Source: Actinomycetes bacterium
Lineage (GTDB): Bacteria > Actinomycetota > Actinomycetes > Propionibacteriales > Propionibacteriaceae
NCBI GenBank assembly: GCA_023387135.1
Contig: JAEWIK010000313.1
Coordinates: 1-5,512, forward strand
Length of the DNA stretch: 5,512 nt
Reading direction: 5' to 3'
Shown piece by piece: positions 1 through 5,447 of this stretch; position 1 is the first letter of the stretch, and each line of letters begins with the position of its first letter. The position numbers were made by a program, and so were the translations under genes. Below the pieces are notes generated by a model. The model saw nothing but the letters and a program-made list of their open reading frames with translations, made no database searches and had not been told where the DNA came from.

Positions 1-1
1 G

Positions 2-670
2 CTCGTCCAGGGCGTGGCCGGCAGCGAGAAGGTGTTCGGGGACCCGGCGGCGGCGGCCCTGCGCTGGCGGGACGCCGGCGCCGAGTGGATCCACCTCGTC
101 GACCTCGACGCCGCCTTCGGCCGCGGCTCGAACGCGTCCCTGCTCGCCGACATCATCATCGGGCTGGACGTCGCCGTCGAACTGTCGGGCGGCATCCGCG
201 ATGACGCGACGCTGGAGCGGGCGCTGTCCACCGGCTGCCGGCGCGTGAACATCGGCACCGCCGCCCTGGAGAGCCCGGAGTGGTGCGAGGAGATCATCGG
301 CGAGTACGGCGATCGCATCGCGATCGGGCTGGACGTGCGCGGCACCCGGCTCGCGGCGCGCGGCTGGACGCGGGAGGGCGGCGACCTCTACGAGACGCTG
401 GAGCGGCTGGACGCCGCGGGCTGCGCGAGGTACGTCGTCACCGACGTGGCGAGCGACGGCATGCTCACCGGGCCGAACCTCGACCTGCTGGCCGGCGTCT
501 GCCGGCGCACCCCGGCGAAGGTCGTTGCCTCCGGCGGCATCGCGACGCTGGACGACCTGCGCGCGCTGCGCGAACTCGTGCCCGACGGGGTCGAGGGCGC
601 CATCATCGGCACGGCGCTCTACCTCGGCAACTTCACGCTGCCCGAGGCTCTTCAGGTGGCCGCCGGCTGA
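2..670 (+). CDS. priA: Bifunctional HisA/TrpF isomerase PriA, 5'-truncated by the window edge
   Basis: PriA is a cytoplasmic (beta/alpha)8-barrel that isomerises ProFAR in histidine synthesis and, in actinobacteria lacking trpF, phosphoribosylanthranilate in tryptophan synthesis. The visible 222 residues begin at the LVQG segment. By comparison with the M. tuberculosis protein (about 245 aa), roughly 19 N-terminal residues, including the first catalytic Asp (D11), lie upstream of the window; the GTG at 14 is internal. Visible landmarks, numbered from the first visible residue: [10 protein letters not shown] (31-40), ELSGGIRDD (60-68), the loop-5 signature [10 protein letters not shown] (120-129, with the Arg and Trp equivalent to R143/W145), the second catalytic Asp in SDG (D152, equivalent to D175), and phosphate-binding ASGGI (176-180) and GAIIGTALY (199-207). 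The last has Thr where Lys or Arg is common. Loop 5 favours PriA over monofunctional HisA. Dual activity is inferred from the family; no trpF can be checked here. The annotation hisA would also be acceptable. Confidence 0.96.
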   Translation, partial: LVQGVAGSEKVFGDPAAAALRWRDAGAEWIHLVDLDAAFGRGSNASLLADIIIGLDVAVELSGGIRDDATLERALSTGCRRVNIGTAALESPEWCEEIIGEYGDRIAIGLDVRGTRLAARGWTREGGDLYETLERLDAAGCARYVVTDVASDGMLTGPNLDLLAGVCRRTPAKVVASGGIATLDDLRALRELVPDGVEGAIIGTALYLGNFTLPEALQVAAG

Positions 671-741
671 GCGGCGTCCGTCGGGGTCTCTTCAGGGTCG
701 AACCGGTGCCGACCGCGGGAGATCGGCGGCGAACCGTTCAC

Positions 742-755
742 TAGGGTGTGGCGGG
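742..755 (+). promoter_or_regulatory. -10 element of a probable leaderless promoter
   Basis: TAGGGT at 742-747 fits the actinobacterial TANNNT -10 pattern. It is followed by 7 nt and then the GTG at 755, so the expected transcription start falls on the start codon. No purine-rich Shine-Dalgarno precedes either GTG (746 or 755). No convincing -35 hexamer is visible at the expected distance. The rest of the gap after priA (671-741) holds only a weak possible hairpin (708-712 with 723-727) and two CGAACCG direct repeats (699-705, 730-736). Confidence 0.5.
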
Positions 756-1084
756 TGAGCAGTCAGGACTACCGCGAGCCGACGAACGACGAACTGTGGG
801 CGCAACCGCCCGCCGTCCACCCCCAGGCGCCTTCTCCGGCGTACCCCGTCGCCCAGCCCACCCAGCAGGTGGCGCTACCCGTCATGCAGGTCGTGGCGCC
901 GCCCGCCACACGGGCGCCCTCGGGGATCGACAAGACCCACCTGAGCCTCGCGATAGTGTCGCTGGCCCTCGGCATCCCGCTGTCGGCCATCGGTGCGGGC
1001 ACCGCGGGGATACCGGGCCTGGTGATCGCCTGGGTGGGCATCGTGCTCGTCAACTTCTTCTACGGCAAGTACCGCAGCAACTGA
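755..1084 (+). CDS. Small proline-rich membrane protein of unknown function
   Basis: I do not recognise this gene. It encodes about 109 residues if translation starts at GTG 755. I prefer that start because the -10 hexamer at 742-747 lies 7 nt before it; GTG 746 would add three residues. The N-terminal half (about residues 1-58) is soluble, rich in Pro, Ala, Gln and Val, and low in charge. The C-terminal half has two hydrophobic stretches, roughly residues 63-82 and 86-104, separated by a short Gly/Pro turn. It ends with a small basic tail (YGKYRSN). This suggests a membrane hairpin with a disordered, probably cytoplasmic N-terminal arm. The layout resembles short actinobacterial DUF4190-like proteins, but the similarity is only of architecture. 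It lies 84 bp after priA with its own probable promoter and converges on the ligase gene. Consistent GC-rich third positions and the defined membrane pattern argue that it is real. Confidence 0.75.
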   Translation: MSSQDYREPTNDELWAQPPAVHPQAPSPAYPVAQPTQQVALPVMQVVAPPATRAPSGIDKTHLSLAIVSLALGIPLSAIGAGTAGIPGLVIAWVGIVLVNFFYGKYRSN

Positions 1085-1085
1085 G

Positions 1086-1103
1086 CCGCGTCAGGGGACG
1101 CGG
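1086..1103. terminator. Bidirectional U-less hairpin between convergent genes
   Basis: CCGCGTC (1086-1092), a 4-nt loop AGGG, and GACGCGG (1097-1103) form a perfect 7-bp stem. It starts 2 nt after the stop codon of the small membrane-protein gene and includes the ligase stop codon (1091-1093). It is the only strong hairpin at the junction and can fold in RNA from either strand. No T-run follows on either side. U-less hairpins are often proposed as terminators in high-GC actinobacteria, but terminator function is inferred here. Confidence 0.5.
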
Positions 1104-2155
1104 GCCGTCCACTCGGGCGTGCCGAACTTGGTCTCCACCAGCGACGTCGCCAGCGCGAGTTCCTCGTCGGTGAGGCTGCCGTCCACCACCCTGTAGCGCG
1201 AGCGGAACACGTCGAGGAAGGCGGCCATCACCTGCTCGCGGGGCAGGTGGGTCTGTGATCGCACCGGGTCGACCCGCTTGTTGGCGGACTTCGTCCCCTT
1301 GTCGGAGAGCTTCTCGCGGCCGATCCGCAACACTTCCAGCATCTTGTCGGCGTCGATGTCGTACGCCATCGTCACGTGGTGGAGCACCGCGCCGCCGACG
1401 AAGCGCTTCTGGGCGGCTCCGGCGATCTTCCCCGCGGGCGAGGCTATGTCGTTGAGCCCCGCGTAGGTCGCCTGCACTCCCACCGTCGCCAGCGCGTCGA
1501 TCACCCACTGGTCGAGGAAGGCGTAGGACGCCTCGTAGCTCATGCCGTCCACCAGGGACGTCGGCACGACCAGCGAGAACGTGATGCAGTTGCCGGCCTC
1601 CATGAACATCGCGCCGCCGCCCGACACCCTGCGGACTACCGACACCCCGTACCGCTCGGCGGCCTCGAGGTCGACCTCGTTGCGCAGGGACTGGAACGAG
1701 CCGATGACCACGGCCGGGTCCTCCCACTCCCAGAACCTGAAGGTCGGCCCGCGACGGCCCGCCGCGAGCTCCTTGCCGAGCACCTCGTCGAGAGCCGCGT
1801 GCAGCGCCGGCGGCAGCGGGCCGGGGTCGAGGTAGGTGAACTCGTGGTCGCCCCAGCCGGTGGAGAGGCCGAGCGCCCGCCTCACCGCGGTGGCGACGGC
1901 GCGGGTGTCGAAGCCCACCATCGTCACCCCTGCGGGCAGCGCCCGGTCGAGCGCACGGGTGAGCTCGGTGACGCCGGCCTCGACGGGCAGGCCTTCCAGC
2001 GTCTCGTCGATGGTGGCCAGCGCCTCGTCCGGATCGAGGAAGAAGTCGCCGCTCACGCTCACGCGCGCCAGCCGCCCGTCCTCGACCTCGAGGTCGACCG
2101 CCACCAGCTTGCCGCCGGGCACCTTGTACTCACCATGTCGCCGATCAGTCGTCAC
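1091..2155 (-). CDS. lplA: Lipoate-protein ligase A family protein with N-terminal accessory domain
   Basis: The predicted 354-residue cytoplasmic enzyme should activate lipoate (or octanoate) with ATP and attach it to the lysine of lipoyl domains in 2-oxoacid dehydrogenases or GcvH. Residues about 8-70 (YKVPGGKLV, then an acidic LEVEDGRLARVSVSGD stretch) resemble the accessory domain that sits at the C-terminus of E. coli LplA. The catalytic domain follows, from about 105: RFWEWEDPAVVIG (140-152), lipoate-binding RRVSGGGAMF (175-184), GNCITFSL (188-195), GLNDI (233-237), GKIAGAAQ with the probable catalytic Lys (K243), and HH (259-260). The GTG start at 2155 is chosen because a TATCCT -10 element lies exactly 7 nt upstream and no Shine-Dalgarno is present. 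An octanoyltransferase of the LipM type is the main alternative. The accessory domain and the Lys in GKIAG favour a ligase. The gene is monocistronic, divergent from yebC and convergent with the small membrane-protein gene. Confidence 0.88.
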   Translation of the reverse strand: MTTDRRHGEYKVPGGKLVAVDLEVEDGRLARVSVSGDFFLDPDEALATIDETLEGLPVEAGVTELTRALDRALPAGVTMVGFDTRAVATAVRRALGLSTGWGDHEFTYLDPGPLPPALHAALDEVLGKELAAGRRGPTFRFWEWEDPAVVIGSFQSLRNEVDLEAAERYGVSVVRRVSGGGAMFMEAGNCITFSLVVPTSLVDGMSYEASYAFLDQWVIDALATVGVQATYAGLNDIASPAGKIAGAAQKRFVGGAVLHHVTMAYDIDADKMLEVLRIGREKLSDKGTKSANKRVDPVRSQTHLPREQVMAAFLDVFRSRYRVVDGSLTDEELALATSLVETKFGTPEWTARVP

Positions 2156-2168
2156 GGCCGCGAGGATA
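2155..2168 (-). promoter_or_regulatory. -10 element of a probable leaderless lplA promoter
   Basis: Read on the minus strand, TATCCT (plus positions 2168 down to 2163) matches TANNNT. Seven nucleotides then separate it from the GTG start whose first base is 2155. Transcription should therefore begin at or next to the start codon. There is no Shine-Dalgarno in these 7 nt. No clear -35 is seen. Confidence 0.55.
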
Positions 2169-2174
2169 CGCGGA

Positions 2175-2205
2175 TTGAGCCGGGGAGTGCCTGCTGCCGT
2201 AAAGT
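2175..2205 (+). promoter_or_regulatory. Candidate sigma-A-type promoter for yebC
   Basis: TTGAGC (2175-2180) as -35 and TAAAGT (2200-2205) as -10 each match the consensus at four of six positions, with a slightly long 19-nt spacer. Initiation near 2212 would give a leader of about 77 nt before the yebC ATG. The element sits 7 bp from the -10 hexamer of the opposing lplA promoter. Match quality is moderate, so this is a candidate only. Confidence 0.4.
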
Positions 2206-2288
2206 GGACCCGTTCTCACCCCGGTGCCCTCCTCGCGATCTGAGACTGTGGGCGCGCGGGCCCGGCACTACCCGACAGGACGGACTGA

Positions 2289-3056
2289 ATGAGCGGGCAC
2301 TCCAAGTGGGCCACGACCAAGCACAAGAAGGCGGCCATCGATGCCAAGCGCGGCAAGCTCTTCGCCAAGCTGATCAAGAACATCGAGGTTGCTGCACGCG
2401 TGGGCGGTGGCGACCCCGGCGGGAACCCGACCCTGTATGACGCCATCCAGAAGGCGAAGAAGAGCTCGGTCCCGAACGACAACATCGATCGCGCGGTCAA
2501 GCGCGGCTCCGGTGCCGAAGGCGGGGGAGCCGACTACCTCTCGATCACCTACGAGGCCTACGCGGCGGGCGGCGTCGCCATCCTCATCGAGTGCCTGACC
2601 GACAACAGGAACCGCTCGGCGTCCGACGTCAGGGTGGCTGTCACGCGCAACGGCGGGCGGATGGCTGACGTGGGCAGCGTCCAGCGCCTGTTCAACCGCA
2701 AGGGCGTCGTCGAGGTCGACGCCCACTCCGGCGGCAAGACGGTGACGGAGGACGACGTGCTCGAGGCGACGCTCGACGCCAACGCCGAGGAGATCCGCGA
2801 CGACGGCGACGTCATCACGGTGATCTCCGATCCTGCCGACCTGGTGGCAGTCCGCAAGGCCGTCCAGGACGCGGGCTTCGACTACAACGAGGCGGAGGTC
2901 AAGTTCGTCCCGACCTTCACCGAGGCGATCACCGACTCCGACACCGCCGCCAAGATCTTCAAGGTGCTGGACGCGCTGGAGGACCTCGACGACGTCCAGA
3001 ACGTGTACTCCAACGAGGACATCCCCGACGAGATCCTCGAACAACTCGAGGACTGA
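2289..3056 (+). CDS. yebC: YebC/PmpR (TACO1) family protein
   Basis: The 255-residue product fits the family length of about 240-255 and starts with the hallmark [14 protein letters not shown]. Further conserved blocks are [16 protein letters not shown] (22-37), [19 protein letters not shown] (40-58), [14 protein letters not shown] (60-73), [14 protein letters not shown] (95-108), [14 protein letters not shown] (122-135) and an acidic C-terminus. The family was long annotated as transcriptional regulators. Work on TACO1 and bacterial YebC instead indicates a ribosome-associated role that relieves stalling, notably at proline-rich stretches; which role applies here is inference. The ATG at 2289 is fixed by the N-terminal motif, and AGGA at 2277-2280 gives an 8-nt Shine-Dalgarno spacing. 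In many actinobacteria yebC lies directly before ruvC, as here. The 115-bp gap with hairpins and an SOS promoter suggests separate transcription of ruvCAB. Confidence 0.97.
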   Translation: MSGHSKWATTKHKKAAIDAKRGKLFAKLIKNIEVAARVGGGDPGGNPTLYDAIQKAKKSSVPNDNIDRAVKRGSGAEGGGADYLSITYEAYAAGGVAILIECLTDNRNRSASDVRVAVTRNGGRMADVGSVQRLFNRKGVVEVDAHSGGKTVTEDDVLEATLDANAEEIRDDGDVITVISDPADLVAVRKAVQDAGFDYNEAEVKFVPTFTEAITDSDTAAKIFKVLDALEDLDDVQNVYSNEDIPDEILEQLED

Positions 3057-3062
3057 GCGCCG

Positions 3063-3118
3063 CCCGGGCCGCGGGGTCGCGAAGCCCCGGCCGGGGATCG
3101 GCGTGGGAGCTTGCTCCC
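3063..3118 (+). terminator. Two GC-rich hairpins after yebC, probable U-less terminator
   Basis: The first structure (3063-3096) folds as an imperfect GC-only hairpin: CCC with GGG at the base, one G/G mismatch, then GGCCG(C)GGG paired with CCCGGCC around one bulged C. An alternative inner fold pairs CGGGGT (3072-3077) with GCCCCG (3084-3089). The second (3105-3118) is a perfect GGGAG-CTTG-CTCCC stem with a tetraloop. No T-tract follows either. The position, 7 nt after the yebC stop and before the ruvC promoter, supports termination. Confidence 0.45.
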
Positions 3119-3138
3119 GGGTGCCTCACCAGTAGTAT
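3111..3138 (+). promoter_or_regulatory. Candidate ruvCAB promoter
   Basis: TAGTAT at 3133-3138 is a good TANNNT -10 element. A weak -35 candidate, TTGCTC (3111-3116, three of six consensus positions), lies 16 nt upstream, inside the second hairpin. Initiation would be expected near 3145, within the LexA box, giving a leader of about 27 nt before the ruvC ATG. Confidence 0.5.
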
Positions 3139-3154
3139 CCGAACATCTGTTCGG
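3139..3154. promoter_or_regulatory. LexA operator (SOS box) upstream of ruvC
   Basis: CCGAACATCTGTTCGG is a perfect 6-4-6 inverted repeat. It matches the actinobacterial/Gram-positive LexA consensus TCGAAC-N4-GTTCGA at 10 of 12 arm positions; the two outer bases differ but stay complementary. It begins immediately after the -10 hexamer, so bound LexA would block initiation. LexA control of ruvC is known in mycobacteria. Confidence 0.85.
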
Positions 3155-3171
3155 GCGGTGATGAGGTGCTG

Positions 3172-3708
3172 ATGCGTGTCCTGGGAGTCGACCCCGGCCT
3201 TACCCGTTGTGGGGTGGGCGTCATCGAAGGGGTTCCGGGACGCCCGCCGACGCTGGTCGCGGTCGGAGTGATCACCACCGGCGCGTCCGAGCCGCTGCCG
3301 CAACGCCTCGTGGCGATCGAGGCCGGGCTGGAGGAATGGATAGGCACCCACAGCCCGGACGCCGTCGCTGTCGAGCGGGTGTTCGCCGACCAGAACGTCC
3401 TCAGCGTCATTGGGACGGCGCAGGCGGCAGGCATCGCGATGCTGGTCGCCGCCAGGCGCGGGATCGCCGTCCACACCCACACGCCGACCGAGGTCAAGGC
3501 CGCCATCACCGGTTCGGGCCGCGCCGACAAGGCGCAGGTGGGGACGATGGTGTCGCGCATCCTCAAGCTCGACGCGCCGCCGAAACCCGCCGACGCCGCC
3601 GACGCGGTGGCGCTGGCGATCTGCCACCTGTGGCGCGGTGCGGGGCAGGACAGGCTGGAGGCAGCGATGGCCAGGCAGGCCGCCAGGCTCGGCAGGAGGT
3701 CGGCGTGA
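3172..3708 (+). CDS. ruvC: Crossover junction endodeoxyribonuclease RuvC
   Basis: RuvC is a dimeric Mg2+-dependent endonuclease that cuts Holliday junctions symmetrically after RuvAB branch migration. The 178-residue product has the RNase-H-like fold signature. The four catalytic acids are visible: D7 (GVDPG), E68 (VERVF), D141 and D144 (PADAADA). DNA-binding lysines K109 (EVKAA) and K120 (ADKAQV) match E. coli K107 and K118 with a +2 offset. GTAQAAG (81-87) is also typical. I chose ATG 3172 because family members start M/V-R-V-x-G-V-D-P-G; a GTG at 3166 would add two residues. GAGG at 3163-3166 serves as a close Shine-Dalgarno. The 3' end overlaps ruvA by 4 nt (GTGA). The gene is first in an SOS-box-controlled operon. 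Its last 20 codons are rich in AGG arginines. Confidence 0.97.
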   Translation: MRVLGVDPGLTRCGVGVIEGVPGRPPTLVAVGVITTGASEPLPQRLVAIEAGLEEWIGTHSPDAVAVERVFADQNVLSVIGTAQAAGIAMLVAARRGIAVHTHTPTEVKAAITGSGRADKAQVGTMVSRILKLDAPPKPADAADAVALAICHLWRGAGQDRLEAAMARQAARLGRRSA

Positions 3709-4298
3709 TAGCGCAGGTGCGCGGCCAGGTGGCGGCAGTCGGTGCGACCTGGGTCGTGGTGGACGTGAACGGCTTCGGCGTCCGCGCGCTGTGCACTCCC
3801 GCCACGGCCGGGGCCCAACGGCCGGGAGACGCGACGACGCTGCACACCTCGCTGGTGGTCAGGGAGGACTCGCTCACCCTCTACGGCTTCGCCGCCTCCG
3901 ACGAACGCGACTGCTTCGAACTGCTCCAGACGGCCAGCGGCATCGGCCCGAGGATCGCCCTGTCGGTGGTGTCGGTGATGACTCCCGACGACCTCAGGGC
4001 CGCCATCGGCAGCGAGAACGTCCGCGCCCTCACCAAGGTGCCGGGGATCGGGCTGAAGGGCGCCCAACGGCTCGTGCTGGAACTGAAGGACAAGATCGGG
4101 CAGTTCGCCGTCGTCGCCCAGGCAGGCGGTGACCAGTCCGGCTGGCGCGAGCAGGTGAAGTCCGGCCTGGAAGGGCTCGGCTGGTCCAGCAAGGACGCGG
4201 AGGCCGCCTGCGACAACGTGGAACCGCTCGCCAAGGCCGACCCGCCGGCGTCCATCGCCGTCCTGATGAGGGCTGCCCTGCGCAGCCTCGCCAAGTAG
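3705..4298 (+). CDS. ruvA: Holliday junction branch migration protein RuvA
   Basis: RuvA forms tetramers that clamp the four-way junction and load RuvB rings. The 197-residue product has the usual three parts. An OB-fold domain (about 1-63) ends in VREDSLTLYGF, whose E54/D55 correspond to the acidic pin that holds strands apart. A tandem helix-hairpin-helix domain carries SGIGPRIAL (78-86) and VPGIGLKGAQRLVLEL (112-127). After a flexible linker (about 132-146) comes the RuvB-binding domain III (about 147-197). The GTG start at 3705 shares GTGA with the ruvC stop. AGGAGGT at 3694-3700, inside ruvC, is the strongest Shine-Dalgarno in the window, so translation is both coupled and independently primed. 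The family start M-I-x-x-V-R-G matches MIAQVRG exactly. The reading frame stays open far upstream, but that extension overlaps ruvC and is not coding. Confidence 0.97.
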   Translation: MIAQVRGQVAAVGATWVVVDVNGFGVRALCTPATAGAQRPGDATTLHTSLVVREDSLTLYGFAASDERDCFELLQTASGIGPRIALSVVSVMTPDDLRAAIGSENVRALTKVPGIGLKGAQRLVLELKDKIGQFAVVAQAGGDQSGWREQVKSGLEGLGWSSKDAEAACDNVEPLAKADPPASIAVLMRAALRSLAK

Positions 4299-4304
4299 GC
4301 AGCC

Positions 4305-5345
4305 GTGCATCCCGGCAGCGACACGGACCCGCTCGACCCGCACGTCCACGCCGACGAGCTGAGCGCCGAGTCCGCCCTGCGTCCCGGCACGCTCGCCGAG
4401 TTCGGCGGCCAGCCCAGGGTGAGTGACCAGTTGGGCCTCGTGCTGGAGGCCGCCAGGCATCGCGGTTCGGTCCCCGAGCACGTCCTGCTCTCGGGACCGC
4501 CCGGGCTCGGCAAGACCACGCTCGCCATGATCATCGCTGCCGAGATGGGCGTCCCGCTGCGGGTCACGTCCGGGCCCGCGATCCAGCACGCGGGCGACCT
4601 GGCGGCCATCCTGTCGGGGCTGAGCGAGGGCGAGGTGTTCTTCCTCGACGAGATCCACAGGATGTCGCGTCCCGCCGAGGAGATGCTCTACCTCGCGATG
4701 GAGGACTTCAGGGTCGACGTCGTGGTGGGAAAGGGCCCGGGCGCCACTGCCATCCCGCTGGAGATCCCGCCCTTCACCCTCGTCGGCGCCACGACCAGGG
4801 CCGGCCTGCTGCCGGGCCCGTTGCGCGACAGGTTCGGCTTCACCGCCCAGCTCGACTTCTACGCCGCCGAGGCGCTGGAGGAGATCCTCGTCCGGTCGGC
4901 CAGCCTGCTGGGCATTCAGCTCGGCCCCGGCTCGGCCGAAGAGATCGCCTCCCGGTCGCGCGGGACTCCCAGGATCGCCAACCGGCTGCTGCGCAGGGTG
5001 CGCGACTACGCCCAGGTGCGCTCGGACGGACGGCTCACCAGGCAGGTGGCGGCGGCGGCCCTCGAGCTCTACGAGGTCGACCCGCTGGGCCTCGACAGGC
5101 TCGACAGGGCGGTGCTGGAGGCGCTGTGCGTCAGGTTCAACGGCGGGCCCGTCGGCGTCACCACGCTCGCCATGGCGGTCGCCGAGGAGGTGGAGACGGT
5201 CGAGGAGGTCGCCGAGCCGTTCCTGGTGAGGCAGGGCTTCCTGGTGAGAACCCCGCGCGGGCGGGTGGCGACCCCCAGGGCGTGGTCGCACCTCGGTCTC
5301 ACCCGGCCCGGGGGAGTGCCGGATCTGTTCTCGTCGGGGGAATAG
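4305..5345 (+). CDS. ruvB: Holliday junction branch migration ATPase RuvB
   Basis: RuvB is the hexameric AAA+ motor that pulls DNA through the RuvA-junction complex. The 346 residues include a 26-residue variable N-terminus, the conserved [12 protein letters not shown] start of the core, Walker A GPPGLGKT (64-71), Walker B FFLDEIH (112-118, D115/E116), sensor 1 GATTRAG (161-167), the arginine finger R174 in PLRDRFG, and sensor 2 [12 protein letters not shown] (220-231). A C-terminal winged helix carries [12 protein letters not shown] (278-289), [11 protein letters not shown] (310-320) and the terminal HLGL. All key residues are present. GTG 4305 lies 6 nt after the ruvA stop with no clear Shine-Dalgarno, so translation probably depends on ribosomes finishing ruvA; no other plausible start occurs before the core. 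Fourteen of its 31 arginines use AGG and one uses AGA, unlike the upstream genes. Confidence 0.98.
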   Translation: MHPGSDTDPLDPHVHADELSAESALRPGTLAEFGGQPRVSDQLGLVLEAARHRGSVPEHVLLSGPPGLGKTTLAMIIAAEMGVPLRVTSGPAIQHAGDLAAILSGLSEGEVFFLDEIHRMSRPAEEMLYLAMEDFRVDVVVGKGPGATAIPLEIPPFTLVGATTRAGLLPGPLRDRFGFTAQLDFYAAEALEEILVRSASLLGIQLGPGSAEEIASRSRGTPRIANRLLRRVRDYAQVRSDGRLTRQVAAAALELYEVDPLGLDRLDRAVLEALCVRFNGGPVGVTTLAMAVAEEVETVEEVAEPFLVRQGFLVRTPRGRVATPRAWSHLGLTRPGGVPDLFSSGE

Positions 5346-5447
5346 GCTGAATCACCGCCCCGAATACGGTTCTGGCGCGATGCGGCGCTAGGCTACTGCC
5401 TCGGCAGCCACCGCTGTCGATTGAGCTTCGACGTAAGGACTTACTCG
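5346..5447 (+). promoter_or_regulatory. ruvB-yajC intergenic region with candidate yajC promoter
   Basis: TAGGCT at 5389-5394 fits a TANNNT -10 element and would place initiation near 5401, about 47 nt before the yajC start. No good -35 hexamer is seen at the proper distance. Short inverted repeats lie at 5396-5407 (CTGCC-TC-GGCAG) and 5405-5416 (CAGC-CACC-GCTG), too weak to call a terminator. The Shine-Dalgarno AAGGA (5435-5439) is 8 nt before the ATG. Read-through from ruvB is equally possible. Confidence 0.35.

Noticed and set aside
698..713. A possible second LexA box (TCGAAC half-site at 698-703)
   Set aside because: Only one arm matches; after the 4-nt spacer the second arm (GCCGAC) agrees with GTTCGA at just the first base.
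708..727. Possible terminator after priA (GCCGA paired with TCGGC, 10-nt loop)
   Set aside because: The stem is only 5 bp with a large loop and no T-run, which is common by chance in DNA this GC-rich.
1376..2440. A 354-codon open frame on the plus strand opposite lplA and running into yebC
   Set aside because: It is the antisense shadow of lplA, crosses the divergent promoters and the yebC start, and its protein is low-complexity with no family features.
2268..3044. A 258-codon open frame on the minus strand opposite yebC
   Set aside because: It is rich in Val, Asp, Gly and Arg with no motif, as expected of a mirror of the yebC codons.
3448..4458. GCCGCCAGGC repeated at 3448-3457, 3679-3688 and 4449-4458, as a possible dispersed motif
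   Set aside because: All three copies encode Ala-Ala-Arg in frame with the AGG Arg codon preferred in these genes, so codon use explains the repeat.
3126..5291. A 721-codon open frame on the minus strand opposite ruvCAB
   Set aside because: It runs antisense through three clearly genuine genes, has Arg/Gly/Ala/Pro-rich composition with no recognisable domain, and is explained by the rarity of stop codons in very GC-rich DNA.
5396..5416. Short inverted repeats between ruvB and yajC as a terminator or riboswitch
   Set aside because: Stems are only 4-5 bp with 2-4 nt loops, they overlap each other, and no T-run or known aptamer pattern is present.
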